Of a DNA stretch of 64,000 nucleotides, positions 35,901-51,554 are shown piece after piece. Under the pieces are notes generated by a model. It did not search any database. It was not told where the DNA came from and saw nothing but the letters and a program-made list of their open reading frames with translations. This stretch comes from Bursaphelenchus xylophilus (lineage: Eukaryota; Nematoda; Chromadorea; Rhabditida; Aphelenchoididae). The DNA lies in NCBI GenBank assembly GCA_904066235.2, contig CAJFCV020000001.1:8184001-8248000 (forward strand). Direction: 5' to 3'. Positions within the stretch are counted from its first letter, which is position 1; every line of letters begins with the position of its first letter. The position numbers were made by a program, and so were the translations under genes.

Positions 35901-38900
35901 AACCTCGTAAGATTTAAGCACGGCAAGTTTCAGCTTTTTTGCAATCAAATTACGCCCGCCGCAGGCCAAACACTCTGATATTATACTAGCCACCAGTTTA
36001 AAAAAAAGTGAATTAGTGATGTCGGAGTGAATTGACAAGGCATATACCATTCGAAAGGTAATCTCGTAAGATTTTAGCACGGCAAGTTTCAGCTTTTTTG
36101 CAATCAAATTACGCCCGCCGCAGGCCAAACACTCTGATATTGTACTAGACACCAGTTTAAAAAAAAGTGAATTAGTGATGTCGGAGTGAATTGACAAGGC
36201 ATACACTATTCGAAAGGTAACCTCGTAAGATTTTAGCACGGTAGGTTTCAGCTTTTTTGCAATCAAATTACGCCCGCCGCAGGCCAAACACTCTGATATT
36301 GTACTAGACACCAGTTTAAAAAAAAGTGAATTAGTGATGTCGGAGTGAATTGACAAGGCATACACTATTCGAAAGGTAACCTCGTAAGATTTTAGCACGG
36401 TAGGTTTCAGCTTTTTTGCAATCAAATTACGCCCGCCGCAGGCCAAACACTCTGATATTGTACTAGACACCAGTTTAAAAAAAAGTGAATTAGTGATGTC
36501 GGAGTGAATTGACAAGGCATATACCATTCGAAAGATAATCTCGTAAGATTTTAGCACGGTAAGTTTCAGCTTTTTTGCAATCAAATTACGCCCGCCGCAG
36601 GCCAAACACTCTCTTATTATACCAGGCACAAGTTTTAAAAAAAGTGAATTAGTGATGTCGGAGTGAATTGACAAGGCATACACCATTCGAAAGGTAATCT
36701 CGTAAGATTTTAGCACGGCAAGTTTCAGCTTTTTTGCAATCAAATTACGCCCGCCGCAGGCCAAACACTCTGATATTGTACTAGCCACCAGTTTAAAAAA
36801 AAAGTGAATTAGTGATGTCGGAGTGAATTGACAAGGCATATACCATTCGAAAGGTAATCTCGTAAGATTTTAGCACGGCAAGTTTCAGCTTTTTTGCAAT
36901 CAAATTACGCCCGCCGCAGGCCAAACACTCTGATATTGTACTAGACACCTGTTTTAAAAAAAGTGAATTAGTGATGTCGGAGTGAATCGACAGGACATAT
37001 ACCATTCGAAAGGTAACCTCGTAAGATTTTAGCACTGCAAGTTTCAGCTTTTTTGCAATCAAATTACGCCCGCCGCAGGCCAAACACTCTCTTATTATAC
37101 CAGGCACAAGTTTTAAAAAAAGTGAATTAGTGATGTCGGAGTGAATCGACAGGACATATACCATTCGAAAGGTAACCTCGTAAGATTTTAGCACTGCAAG
37201 TTTCAGCTTTTTTGCAATCAAATTACGCCCGCCGCAGGCCAAACACTCTGATATTGTACTAGACACCAGTTTAAAAAAAAGTGAATTAGTGATGTCGGAG
37301 TGAATTGACAAGGCATACACTATTCGAAAGGTAACCTCGTAAGATTTTAGCACGGTAGGTTTCAGCTTTTTTGCAATCAAATTACGCCCGCCGCAGGCCA
37401 AACACTCTGATATTGTACTAGACACCAGTTTAAAAAAAAGTGAATTAGTGATGTCGGAGTGAATTGACAAGGCATACACTATTCGAAAGGTAACCTCGTA
37501 AGATTTTAGCACGGTAGGTTTCAGCTTTTTTGCAATCAAATTACGCCCGCCGCAGGCCAAACACTCTGATATTGTACTAGACACCAGTTTAAAAAAAAGT
37601 GAATTAGTGATGTCGGAGTGAATTGACAAGGCATATACCATTCGAAAGATAATCTCGTAAGATTTTAGCACGGTAAGTTTCAGCTTTTTTGCAATCAAAT
37701 TACGCCCGCCGCAGGCCAAACACTCTCTTATTATACCAGGCACAAGTTTTAAAAAAAGTGAATTAGTGATGTCGGAGTGAATCGACAGGACATATACCAT
37801 TCGAAAGGTAACCTCGTAAGATTTTAGCACTGTAGGTTTCAGCTTTTTTGCAATCAAATTACGCCCGCCGCAGGCCAAACACTCTGATATTGTACTAGAC
37901 ACCTGTTTTAAAAAAAGTGAATTAGTGATGTCGGAGTGAATCGACAGGACATATACCATTCGAAAGGTAACCTCGTAAGATTTTAGCACTGCAAGTTTCA
38001 GCTTTTTTGCAATCAAATTACGCCCGCCGCAGGCCAAACACTCTCTTATTATACCAGGCACAAGTTTTAAAAAAAAGTGAATTAGTGATGTCGGAGTGAA
38101 TTGACAAGGCATACACCATTCGAAAGGTAATCTCGTAAGATTTTAGCACGGCAAGTTTCAGCTTTTTTGCAATCAAATTACGCCCGCCGCAGGCCAAACA
38201 CTCTGATATTGTACTAGACACCTGTTTTAAAAAAAAGTGAATTAGTGATGTCGGAGTGAATCGACAGGACATATACCATTCGAAAGGTAACCTCGTAAGA
38301 TTTTAGCACTGCAAGTTTCAGCTTTTTTGCAATCAAATTACGCCCGCCGCAGGCCAAACACTCTGATATTGTACTAGACACCAGTTTAAAAAAAAGTGAA
38401 TTAGTGATGTCGGAGTGAATTGACAAGGCATACACTATTCGAAAGGTAACCTCGTAAGATTTTAGCACGGTAGGTTTCAGCTTTTTTGCAATCAAATTAC
38501 GCCCGCCGCAGGCCAAACACTCTGATATTGTACTAGACACCAGTTTAAAAAAAAGTGAATTAGTGATGTCGGAGTGAATTGACAAGGCATACACTATTCG
38601 AAAGGTAACCTCGTAAGATTTTAGCACGGTAGGTTTCAGCTTTTTTGCAATCAAATTACGCCCGCCGCAGGCCAAACACTCTGATATTGTACTAGACACC
38701 AGTTTAAAAAAAAGTGAATTAGTGATGTCGGAGTGAATTGACAAGGCATATACCATTCGAAAGATAATCTCGTAAGATTTTAGCACGGTAAGTTTCAGCT
38801 TTTTTGCAATCAAATTACGCCCGCCGCAGGCCAAACACTCTCTTATTATACCAGGCACAAGTTTTAAAAAAAAGTGAATTAGTGATGTCGGAGTGAATCG

Positions 38901-41900
38901 ACAGGACATATACCATTCGAAAGGTAACCTCGTAAGATTTTAGCACTGTAGGTTTCAGCTTTTTTGCAATCAAATTACGCCCGCCGCAGGCCAAACACTC
39001 TGATATTGTACTAGACACCTGTTTTAAAAAAAGTGAATTAGTGATGTCGGAGTGAATCGACAGGACATATACCATTCGAAAGGTAACCTCGTAAGATTTT
39101 AGCACTGCAAGTTTCAGCTTTTTTGCAATCAAATTACGCCCGCCGCAGGCCAAACACTCTCTTATTATACCAGGCACAAGTTTTAAAAAAAGTGAATTAG
39201 TGATGTCGGAGTGAATTGACAAGGCATACACCATTCGAAAGGTAATCTCGTAAGATTTTAGCACGGCAAGTTTCAGCTTTTTTGCAATCAAATTACGCCC
39301 GCCGCAGGCCAAACACTCTGATATTGTACTAGACACCTGTTTTAAAAAAAGTGAATTAGTGATGTCGGAGTGAATCGACAGGACATATACCATTCGAAAG
39401 GTAACCTCGTAAGATTTTAGCACGGTAGGTTTCAGCTTTTTTGCAATCAAATTACGCCCGCCGCAGGCCAAACACTCTGATATTGTACTAGACACCTGTT
39501 TTAAAAAAAGTGAATTAGTGATGTCGGAGTGAATCGACAGGACATATACCATTCGAAAGGTAACCTCGTAAGATTTTAGCACTGCAAGTTTCAGCTTTTT
39601 TGCAATCAAATTACGCCCGCCGCAGGCCAAACACTCTCTTATTATACCAGGCACAAGTTTTAAAAAAAAGTGAATTAGTGATGTCGGAGTGAATTGACAA
39701 GGCATACACCATTCGAAAGGTAATCTCGTAAGATTTTAGCACGGCAAGTTTCAGCTTTTTTGCAATCAAATTACGCCCGCCGCAGGCCAAACACTCTGAT
39801 ATTGTACTAGACACCTGTTTTAAAAAAAAGTGAATTAGTGATGTCGGAGTGAATCGACAGGACATATACCATTCGAAAGGTAACCTCGTAAGATTTTAGC
39901 ACGGTAGGTTTCAGCTTTTTTGCAATCAAATTACGCCCGCCGCAGGCCAAACACTCTGATATTGTACTAGACACCTGTTTTAAAAAAAGTGAATTAGTGA
40001 TGTCGGAGTGAATCGACAGGACATATACCATTCGAAAGGTAACCTCGTAAGATTTTAGCACTGCAAGTTTCAGCTTTTTTGCAATCAAATTACGCCCGCC
40101 GCAGGCCAAACACTCTCTTATTATACCAGGCACAAGTTTTAAAAAAAGTGAATTAGTGATGTCGGAGTGAATTGACAAGGCATACACCATTCGAAAGGTA
40201 ATCTCGTAAGATTTTAGCACGGCAAGTTTCAGCTTTTTTGCAATCAAATTACGCCCGCCGCAGGCCAAACACTCTGATATTGTACTAGACACCAGTTTAA
40301 AAAAAAAGTGAATTAGTGATGTCGGAGTGAATTGACAAGGCATACACCATTCGAAAGGTAACCTCGTAAGATTTAAGCACGGCAAGTTTCAGCTTTTTTG
40401 CAATCAAATTACGCCCGCCGCAGGCCAAACACTCTGATATTATACTAGCCACCAGTTTAAAAAAAAAGTGAATTAGTGATGTCGGAGTGAATTGACAAGG
40501 CATATACCATTCGAAAGGTAACCTCGTAAGATTTAAGCACGGCAAGTTTCAGCTTTTTTGCAATCAAATTACGCCCGCCGCAGGCCAAACACTCTGATAT
40601 TGTACTAGACACCTGTTTTAAAAAAAGTGAATTAGTGATGTCGGAGTGAATCGACAGGACATATACCATTCGAAAGGTAACCTCGTAAGATTTTAGCACT
40701 GCAAGTTTCAGCTTTTTTGCAATCAAATTACGCCCGCCGCAGGCCAAACACTCTGATATTGTACTAGACACCTGTTTTAAAAAAAAGTGAATTAGTGATG
40801 TCGGAGTGAATTGACAAGGCATACACCATTCGAAAGGTAATCTCGTAAGATTTTAGCACGGCAAGTTTCAGCTTTTTTGCAATCAAATTACGCCCGCCGC
40901 AGGCCAAACACTCTGATATTGTACTAGACACCAGTTTAAAAAAAAGTGAATTAGTGATGTCGGAGTGAATTGACAAGGCATACACTATTCGAAAGGTAAC
41001 CTCGTAAGATTTTAGCACGGTAAGTTTCAGCTTTTTTGCAATCAAATTACGCCCGCCGCAGGCCAAACACTCTCTTATTATACCAGGCACAAGTTTAAAA
41101 AAAAGTGAATTAGTGATGTCGGAGTGAATTGACAAGGCATACACCATTCGAAAGGTAACCTCGTAAGATTTAAGCACGGCAAGTTTCAGCTTTTTTGCAA
41201 TCAAATTACGCCCGCCGCAGGCCAAACACTCTGATATTATACTAGCCACCAGTTTAAAAAAAAGTGAATTAGTGATGTCGGAGTGAATTGACAAGGCATA
41301 TACCATTCGAAAGGTAATCTCGTAAGATTTTAGCACGGCAAGTTTCAGCTTTTTTGCAATCAAATTACGCCCGCCGCAGGCCAAACACTCTGATATTGTA
41401 CTAGACACCAGTTTAAAAAAAAGTGAATTAGTGATGTCGGAGTGAATTGACAAGGCATACACTATTCGAAAGGTAACCTCGTAAGATTTTAGCACGGTAG
41501 GTTTCAGCTTTTTTGCAATCAAATTACGCCCGCCGCAGGCCAAACACTCTGATATTGTACTAGACACCAGTTTAAAAAAAAGTGAATTAGTGATGTCGGA
41601 GTGAATTGACAAGGCATACACTATTCGAAAGGTAACCTCGTAAGATTTTAGCACGGTAGGTTTCAGCTTTTTTGCAATCAAATTACGCCCGCCGCAGGCC
41701 AAACACTCTGATATTGTACTAGACACCAGTTTAAAAAAAAGTGAATTAGTGATGTCGGAGTGAATTGACAAGGCATATACCATTCGAAAGATAATCTCGT
41801 AAGATTTTAGCACGGTAAGTTTCAGCTTTTTTGCAATCAAATTACGCCCGCCGCAGGCCAAACACTCTCTTATTATACCAGGCACAAGTTTTAAAAAAAA

Positions 41901-44900
41901 GTGAATTAGTGATGTCGGAGTGAATTGACAAGGCATACACCATTCGAAAGGTAATCTCGTAAGATTTTAGCACGGCAAGTTTCAGCTTTTTTGCAATCAA
42001 ATTACGCCCGCCGCAGGCCAAACACTCTGATATTGTACTAGCCACCAGTTTAAAAAAAAAGTGAATTAGTGATGTCGGAGTGAATTGACAAGGCATATAC
42101 CATTCGAAAGGTAATCTCGTAAGATTTTAGCACGGCAAGTTTCAGCTTTTTTGCAATCAAATTACGCCCGCCGCAGGCCAAACACTCTGATATTGTACTA
42201 GACACCTGTTTTAAAAAAAGTGAATTAGTGATGTCGGAGTGAATCGACAGGACATATACCATTCGAAAGGTAACCTCGTAAGATTTTAGCACTGTAGGTT
42301 TCAGCTTTTTTGCAATCAAATTACGCCCGCCGCAGGCCAAACACTCTGATATTGTACTAGACACCTGTTTTAAAAAAAAGTGAATTAGTGATGTCGGAGT
42401 GAATCGACAGGACATATACCATTCGAAAGGTAACCTCGTAAGATTTTAGCACTGCAAGTTTCAGCTTTTTTGCAATCAAATTACGCCCGCCGCAGGCCAA
42501 ACACTCTCTTATTATACCAGGCACAAGTTTTAAAAAAAGTGAATTAGTGATGTCGGAGTGAATTGACAAGGCATACACCATTCGAAAGGTAATCTCGTAA
42601 GATTTTAGCACGGCAAGTTTCAGCTTTTTTGCAATCAAATTACGCCCGCCGCAGGCCAAACACTCTGATATTGTACTAGACACCTGTTTTAAAAAAAGTG
42701 AATTAGTGATGTCGGAGTGAATCGACAGGACATATACCATTCGAAAGGTAACCTCGTAAGATTTTAGCACGGTAGGTTTCAGCTTTTTTGCAATCAAATT
42801 ACGCCCGCCGCAGGCCAAACACTCTGATATTGTACTAGACACCTGTTTTAAAAAAAGTGAATTAGTGATGTCGGAGTGAATCGACAGGACATATACCATT
42901 CGAAAGGTAACCTCGTAAGATTTTAGCACTGCAAGTTTCAGCTTTTTTGCAATCAAATTACGCCCGCCGCAGGCCAAACACTCTCTTATTATACCAGGCA
43001 CAAGTTTTAAAAAAAAGTGAATTAGTGATGTCGGAGTGAATTGACAAGGCATACACTATTCGAAAGGTAACCTCGTAAGATTTTAGCACGGTAAGTTTCA
43101 GCTTTTTTGCAATCAAATTACGCCCGCCGCAGGCCAAACACTCTCTTATTATACCAGGCACAAGTTTAAAAAAAAAGTGAATTAGTGATGTCGGAGTGAA
43201 TTGACAAGGCATACACCATTCGAAAGGTAACCTCGTAAGATTTAAGCACGGCAAGTTTCAGCTTTTTTGCAATCAAATTACGCCCGCCGCAGGCCAAACA
43301 CTCTGATATTATACTAGCCACCAGTTTAAAAAAAAAGTGAATTAGTGATGTCGGAGTGAATTGACAAGGCATATACCATTCGAAAGGTAATCTCGTAAGA
43401 TTTTAGCACGGCAAGTTTCAGCTTTTTTGCAATCAAATTACGCCCGCCGCAGGCCAAACACTCTGATATTGTACTAGACACCAGTTTAAAAAAAAGTGAA
43501 TTAGTGATGTCGGAGTGAATTGACAAGGCATACACTATTCGAAAGGTAACCTCGTAAGATTTTAGCACGGTAGGTTTCAGCTTTTTTGCAATCAAATTAC
43601 GCCCGCCGCAGGCCAAACACTCTGATATTGTACTAGACACCTGTTTTAAAAAAAGTGAATTAGTGATGTCGGAGTGAATCGACAGGACATATACCATTCG
43701 AAAGGTAACCTCGTAAGATTTTAGCACTGCAAGTTTCAGCTTTTTTGCAATCAAATTACGCCCGCCGCAGGCCAAACACTCTCTTATTATACCAGGCACA
43801 AGTTTTAAAAAAAAGTGAATTAGTGATGTCGGAGTGAATTGACAAGGCATACACCATTCGAAAGGTAATCTCGTAAGATTTTAGCACGGCAAGTTTCAGC
43901 TTTTTTGCAATCAAATTACGCCCGCCGCAGGCCAAACACTCTGATATTGTACTAGACACCAGTTTAAAAAAAAGTGAATTAGTGATGTCGGAGTGAATTG
44001 ACAAGGCATACACTATTCGAAAGGTAACCTCGTAAGATTTTAGCACGGTAAGTTTCAGCTTTTTTGCAATCAAATTACGCCCGCCGCAGGCCAAACACTC
44101 TCTTATTATACCAGGCACAAGTTTAAAAAAAAGTGAATTAGTGATGTCGGAGTGAATTGACAAGGCATACACCATTCGAAAGGTAACCTCGTAAGATTTA
44201 AGCACGGCAAGTTTCAGCTTTTTTGCAATCAAATTACGCCCGCCGCAGGCCAAACACTCTGATATTATACTAGCCACCAGTTTAAAAAAAAGTGAATTAG
44301 TGATGTCGGAGTGAATTGACAAGGCATATACCATTCGAAAGGTAATCTCGTAAGATTTTAGCACGGTAGGTTTCAGCTTTTTTGCAATCAAATTACGCCC
44401 GCCGCAGGCCAAACACTCTGATATTGTACTAGACACCTGTTTTAAAAAAAAGTGAATTAGTGATGTCGGAGTGAATCGACAGGACATATACCATTCGAAA
44501 GGTAACCTCGTAAGATTTTAGCACTGCAAGTTTCAGCTTTTTTGCAATCAAATTACGCCCGCCGCAGGCCAAACACTCTCTTATTATACCAGGCACAAGT
44601 TTTAAAAAAAAGTGAATTAGTGATGTCGGAGTGAATTGACAAGGCATACACCATTCGAAAGGTAATCTCGTAAGATTTTAGCACGGCAAGTTTCAGCTTT
44701 TTTGCAATCAAATTACGCCCGCCGCAGGCCAAACACTCTGATATTGTACTAGACACCAGTTTAAAAAAAAGTGAATTAGTGATGTCGGAGTGAATTGACA
44801 AGGCATACACTATTCGAAAGGTAACCTCGTAAGATTTTAGCACGGTAAGTTTCAGCTTTTTTGCAATCAAATTACGCCCGCCGCAGGCCAAACACTCTCT

Positions 44901-47900
44901 TATTATACCAGGCACAAGTTTAAAAAAAAGTGAATTAGTGATGTCGGAGTGAATTGACAAGGCATACACCATTCGAAAGGTAACCTCGTAAGATTTAAGC
45001 ACGGCAAGTTTCAGCTTTTTTGCAATCAAATTACGCCCGCCGCAGGCCAAACACTCTGATATTATACTAGCCACCAGTTTAAAAAAAAAGTGAATTAGTG
45101 ATGTCGGAGTGAATTGACAAGGCATATACCATTCGAAAGGTAATCTCGTAAGATTTTAGCACGGCAAGTTTCAGCTTTTTTGCAATCAAATTACGCCCGC
45201 CGCAGGCCAAACACTCTGATATTGTACTAGCCACCAGTTTAAAAAAAAGTGAATTAGTGATGTCGGAGTGAATTGACAAGGCATACACTATTCGAAAGGT
45301 AACCTCGTAAGATTTTAGCACGGTAGGTTTCAGCTTTTTTGCAATCAAATTACGCTCGCCGCAGGCCAAACACTCTGATATTGTACTAGACACCTGTTTT
45401 AAAAAAAGTGAATTAGTGATGTCGGAGTGAATCGACAGGACATATACCATTCGAAAGGTAACCTCGTAAGATTTTAGCACTGCAAGTTTCAGCTTTTTTG
45501 CAATCAAATTACGCCCGCCGCAGGCCAAACACTCTCTTATTATACCAGGCACAAGTTTTAAAAAAAGTGAATTAGTGATGTCGGAGTGAATTGACAAGGC
45601 ATACACCATTCGAAAGGTAATCTCGTAAGATTTTAGCACGGCAAGTTTCAGCTTTTTTGCAATCAAATTACGCCCGCCGCAGGCCAAACACTCTGATATT
45701 GTACTAGACACCAGTTTAAAAAAAAGTGAATTAGTGATGTCGGAGTGAATTGACAAGGCATACACTATTCGAAAGGTAACCTCGTAAGATTTTAGCACGG
45801 TAAGTTTCAGCTTTTTTGCAATCAAATTACGCCCGCCGCAGGCCAAACACTCTCTTATTATACCAGGCACAAGTTTAAAAAAAAGTGAATTAGTGATGTC
45901 GGAGTGAATTGACAAGGCATACACCATTCGAAAGGTAACCTCGTAAGATTTAAGCACGGCAAGTTTCAGCTTTTTTGCAATCAAATTACGCCCGCCGCAG
46001 GCCAAACACTCTGATATTATACTAGCCACCAGTTTAAAAAAAAAGTGAATTAGTGATGTCGGAGTGAATTGACAAGGCATATACCATTCGAAAGGTAATC
46101 TCGTAAGATTTTAGCACGGCAAGTTTCAGCTTTTTTGCAATCAAATTACGCCCGCCGCAGGCCAAACACTCTGATATTGTACTAGACACCAGTTTAAAAA
46201 AAAGTGAATTAGTGATGTCGGAGTGAATTGACAAGGCATACACTATTCGAAAGGTAACCTCGTAAGATTTTAGCACGGTAGGTTTCAGCTTTTTTGCAAT
46301 CAAATTACGCCCGCCGCAGGCCAGACACTCTGATATTGTACTAGACACCAGTTTAAAAAAAAGTGAATTAGTGATGTCGGAGTGAATTGACAAGGCATAC
46401 ACTATTCGAAAGGTAACCTCGTAAGATTTTAGCACGGTAGGTTTCAGCTTTTTTGCAATCAAATTACGCCCGCCGCAGGCCAAACACTCTGATATTGTAC
46501 TAGACACCAGTTTAAAAAAAAGTGAATTAGTGATGTCGGAGTGAATTGACAAGGCATATACCATTCGAAAGATAATCTCGTAAGATTTTAGCACGGTAAG
46601 TTTCAGCTTTTTTGCAATCAAATTACGCCCGCCGCAGGCCAAACACTCTCTTATTATACCAGGCACAAGTTTTAAAAAAAAGTGAATTAGTGATGTCGGA
46701 GTGAATTGACAAGGCATATACCATTCGAAAGATAATCTCGTAAGATTTTAGCACGGTAAGTTTCAGCTTTTTTGCAATCAAATTACGCCCGCCGCAGGCC
46801 AAACACTCTGATATTATACTAGCCCCCAGTTTAAAAAAAAAGTGAATTAGTGATGTCGGAGTGAATTGACAAGGTATACACCATTCGAAAGGTAATCTCG
46901 TGAGATTTTAGCACTGCAAGTTTCAGCTTTTTTGCAATCAAATTACGCCCGCCGCAGGCCAAACACTCTGATATTATACTAGCCCCCAGTTTAAAAAAAA
47001 AGTGAATTAGTGATGTCGGAGTGAATTGACAAGGCATACACTATTCGAAAGGTAATCTCGTAAGATTTTAGCACGGCAAGTTTCAGCTTTTTTGCAATCA
47101 AATTACGCCCGCCGCAGGCCAAACACTCTGATATTGTACTAGACACCAGTTTAAAAAAAAAGTGAATTAGTGATGTCGGAGTGAATTGACATGGCATATA
47201 CCATTCGAAAGGTAATCTCGTGAGATTTAAGCGCTGCAAGTTTCAGCTTTTTTGCAATCAAATTACGCCCGCCGCAGGCCAAACACTCTGATATTGTACT
47301 AGACACCAGTTTAAAAAAAGTGAATTAGTGATGTCGGAGTGAATTGACAAGGCATATACCATTCGAAAGGTAACCTCGTAAGATTTTAGCACTGCAAGTT
47401 TCAGCTTTTTTGCAATCAAATTACGCCCGCCGCAGGCCAAACACTCTGATATTGTACTAGACACCAGTTTAAAAAAAAGTGAATTAGTGATGTCGGAGTG
47501 AATTGACATGGCATATACCATTCGAAAGGTAATCTCGTGAGATTTAAGCGCTGCAAGTTTCAGCTTTTTTACAATCAAATTACGCCCGCCGCAGGCCAAA
47601 CACTCTGATATTGTACTAGACACCAGTTTAAAAAAAAGTGAATTAGTGATGTCGGAGTGAATTGACAAGGCATATACCATTCGAAAGGTAACCTCGCAAG
47701 ATTTAAGCGCTGCAAGTTTCAGCTTTTTTGCAATCAAATTACGCCCGCCGCAGGCCAAACACTCTGATATTGTACTAGACACCAGTTTAAAAAAAAGTGA
47801 ATTAGTGATGTCGGAGTGAATTGACAAGGCATATACCATTCGAAAGGTAGCCTCGTAAGATTTTAGCACGGCAAGTTTCAGCTTTTTTGGAATCAAATTA

Positions 47901-50900
47901 CGCCCACACTGCAGGCGAAACACTCTGATATTGTACTAGACACCTGTTTTAAAAAAAGTGAATTAGTGATGTCGGAGTGAATCGACAGGACATATACCAT
48001 TCGAAAGGTAACCTCGTAAGATTTTAGCACTGCAAGTTTCAGCTTTTTTGCAATCAAATTACGCCCGCCGCAGGCCAAACACTCTGATATTGTACTAGAC
48101 ACCAGTTTAAAAAAAAGTGAATTAGTGATGTCGGAGTGAATTGACAAGGCATATACTATTCGAAAGGTAATCTCGTAAGATTTTAGCACGGCAAGTTTCA
48201 GCTTTTTTGCAATCAAATTACGCCCGCCGCAGGCCAAACACTCTGATATTGTACTAGACACCAGTTTAAAAAAAAGTGAATTAGTGATGTCGGAGTGAAT
48301 TGACATGGCATATACCATTCGAAAGGTAATCTCGTGAGATTTAAGCGCTGCAAGTTTCAGCTTTTTTGCAATCAAATTACGCCCGCCGCAGGCCAAACAC
48401 TCTGATATTGTACTAGACACCAGTTTAAAAAAAGTGAATTAGTGATGTCGGAGTGAATTGACAAGGCATATACCATTCGAAAGGTAACCTCGTAAGATTT
48501 TAGCACTGCAAGTTTCAGCTTTTTTGCAATCAAATTACGCCCGCCGCAGGCCAAACACTCTGATATTGTACTAGACACCAGTTTAAAAAAAAAGTGAATT
48601 AGTGATGTCGGAGTGAATTGACATGGCATATACCATTCGAAAGGTAATCTCGTGAGATTTAAGCGCTGCAAGTTTCAGCTTTTTTGCAATCAAATTACGC
48701 CCGCCGCAGGCCAAACACTCTGATATTGTACTAGACACCAGTTTAAAAAAAAAGTGAATTAGTGATGTCGGAGTGAATTGACAAGGCATATACCATTCGA
48801 AAGGTAACCTCGTAAGATTTAAGCGCTGCAAGTTTCAGCTTTTTTGCAATCAAATTACGCCCGCCGCAGGCCAAACACTCTGATATTGTACTAGACACCA
48901 GTTTAAAAAAAAGTGAATTAGTGATGTCGGAGTGAATTGACAAGGCATATACCATTCGAAAGGTAGCCTCGTAAGATTTTAGCACGGCAAGTTTCAGCTT
49001 TTTTGGAATCAAATTACGCCCACACTGGGCGAAACACTCTGATATTGTACTAGACACCTGTTTTAAAAAAAAGTGAATTAGTGATGTCGGAGTGAATCGA
49101 CAGGACATATACCATTCGAAAGGTAACCTCGTAAGATTTTAGCACTGCAAGTTTCAGCTTTTTTGCAATCAAATTACGCCCGCCGCAGGCCAAACACTCT
49201 GATATTGTACTAGACACCAGTTTAAAAAAAAGTGAATTAGTGATGTCGGAGTGAATTGACAAGGCATACACTATTCGAAAGGTAACCTCGTAAGATTTTA
49301 GCACGGTAGGTTTCAGCTTTTTTGCAATCAAATTACGCCCGCCGCAGGCCAAACACTCTGATATTGTACTAGACACCAGTTTAAAAAAAAAGTGAATTAG
49401 TGATGTCGGAGTGAATTGACAAGGCATACACTATTCGAAAGGTAACCTCGTAAGATTTTAGCACGGTAGGTTTCAGCTTTTTTGCAATCAAATTACGCCC
49501 GCCGCAGGCCAAACACTCTGATATTGTACTAGCCACCAGTTTAAAAAAAAGTGAATTAGTGATGTCGGAGTGAATTGACAAGGCATATACCATTCGAAAG
49601 GTAATCTCGTAAGATTTTAGCACGGCAAGTTTCAGCTTTTTTGCAATCAAATTACGCCCGCCGCAGGCCAAACACTCTGATATTATACTAGACACCAGTT
49701 TAAAAAAAAAGTGAATTAGTGATGTCGGAGTGAATTGACAAGGCATATACCATTCGGAAGGTAATCTCGTGAGATTTTAGCACTGCAAGTTTCAGCTTTT
49801 TTGCAATCAAATTACGCCCGCCGCAGGCCAAACACTCTGATATTATACCAGGCACCAGTTTTAAAAAAAAGTGAATTAGTGATGTCGGAGTGAATTGACA
49901 AGGCATATACCATTCGAAAGGTAATCTCGTGAGATTTTAGCACTGCAAGTTTCAGCTTTTTTGCAATCAAATTACGCCCGCCGCAGGCCAAACACTCTCT
50001 TATTATACCAGGCACCAGTTTAAAAAAAGTGAATTAGTGATGTCGGAGTGAATTGACAAGGCATACACCATTCGAAAGGTAACCTCGTAAGATTTTAGCG
50101 CGGCAAGTTTCAGCTTTTTTGCAATCAAATTACGCCCGCCGCAGGCCAAACACTCTGATATTGTACTAGCCACCAGTTTAAAAAAAAAGTGAATTAGTGA
50201 TGTCGGAGTGAATTGACAAGGCATATACCATTCGAAAGGTAATCTCGTAAGATTTTAGCACGGCAAGTTTCAGCTTTTTTGCAATCAAATTACGCCCGCC
50301 GCAGGCCAAACACTCTGATATTATACTAGACACCAGTTTAAAAAAAAAGTGAATTAGTGATGTCGGAGTGAATTGACAAGGCATATACCATTCGGAAGGT
50401 AATCTCGTGAGATTTTAGCACTGCAAGTTTCAGCTTTTTTGCAATCAAATTACGCCCGCCGCAGGCCAAACACTCTGATATTATACCAGGCACCAGTCTT
50501 AAAAAAAAAAGTGAATTAGTGATGTCGGAGTGAATTGACAAGGCATATACCATTCGAAAGGTAATCTCGTGAGATTTTAGCACTGCAAGTTTCAGCTTTT
50601 TTGCAATCAAATTACGCCCGCCGCAGGCCAAACACTCTCTTATTATACCAGGCACCAGTTTAAAAAAAAAGTGAATTAGTGATGTCGGAGTGAATTGACA
50701 AGGCATATACCATTCGAAAGGTAATCTCGTAAGATTTTAGCACGGCAAGTTTCAGCTTTTTTGCAATCAAATTACGCCCGCCGCAGGCCAAACACTCTGA
50801 TATTGTACTAGCCACCAGTTTAAAAAAAAAGTGAATTAGTGATGTCGGAGTGAATTGACAAGGCATATACTATTCGAAAGGTAATCTCGTAAGATTTTAG

Positions 50901-51554
50901 CACGGAAAGTTTCAGCTTTTTTGCAATCAAATTCCACCCGCCGCAGGCCAAACACTCTGATATTATACCAGGCACCAGTTTTAAAAAAAAGTAAATTAGT
51001 GATGTCGGAGTGAATTGACAAGGCATACACCATTCGAAAGGTAACCTCGTAAGATTTTAGCACGGCAAGTTTCAGCTTTTTTGCAATCAAATTACGCCCG
51101 CCGCAGGCCAAACACTCTCTTATTATACCAGGCACCAGTTTAAAAAAAAAGTGAATTAGTGATGTCGGAGTGAATTGACAAGGCATATACCATTCGAAAG
51201 GTAATCTCGTAAGATTTTAGCACGGCAAGTTTCAGCTTTTTTGCAATCAAATTACGCCCGCCGCAGGCCAAACACTCTGATATTGTACTAGCCACCAGTT
51301 TAAAAAAAAAGTGAATTAGTGATGTCGGAGTGAATTGACAAGGCATATACTATTCGAAAGGTAATCTCGTAAGATTTTAGCACGGAAAGTTTCAGCTTTT
51401 TTGCAATCAAATTCCACCCGCCGCAGGCCAAACACTCTGATATTATACTAGACACCAGTTTAAAAAAAAAGTGAATTAGTGATGTCGGAGTGAATTGACA
51501 AGGCATATACCATTCGAAAGATAATCTCGTAAGATTTTAGCACGGTAAGTTTCA

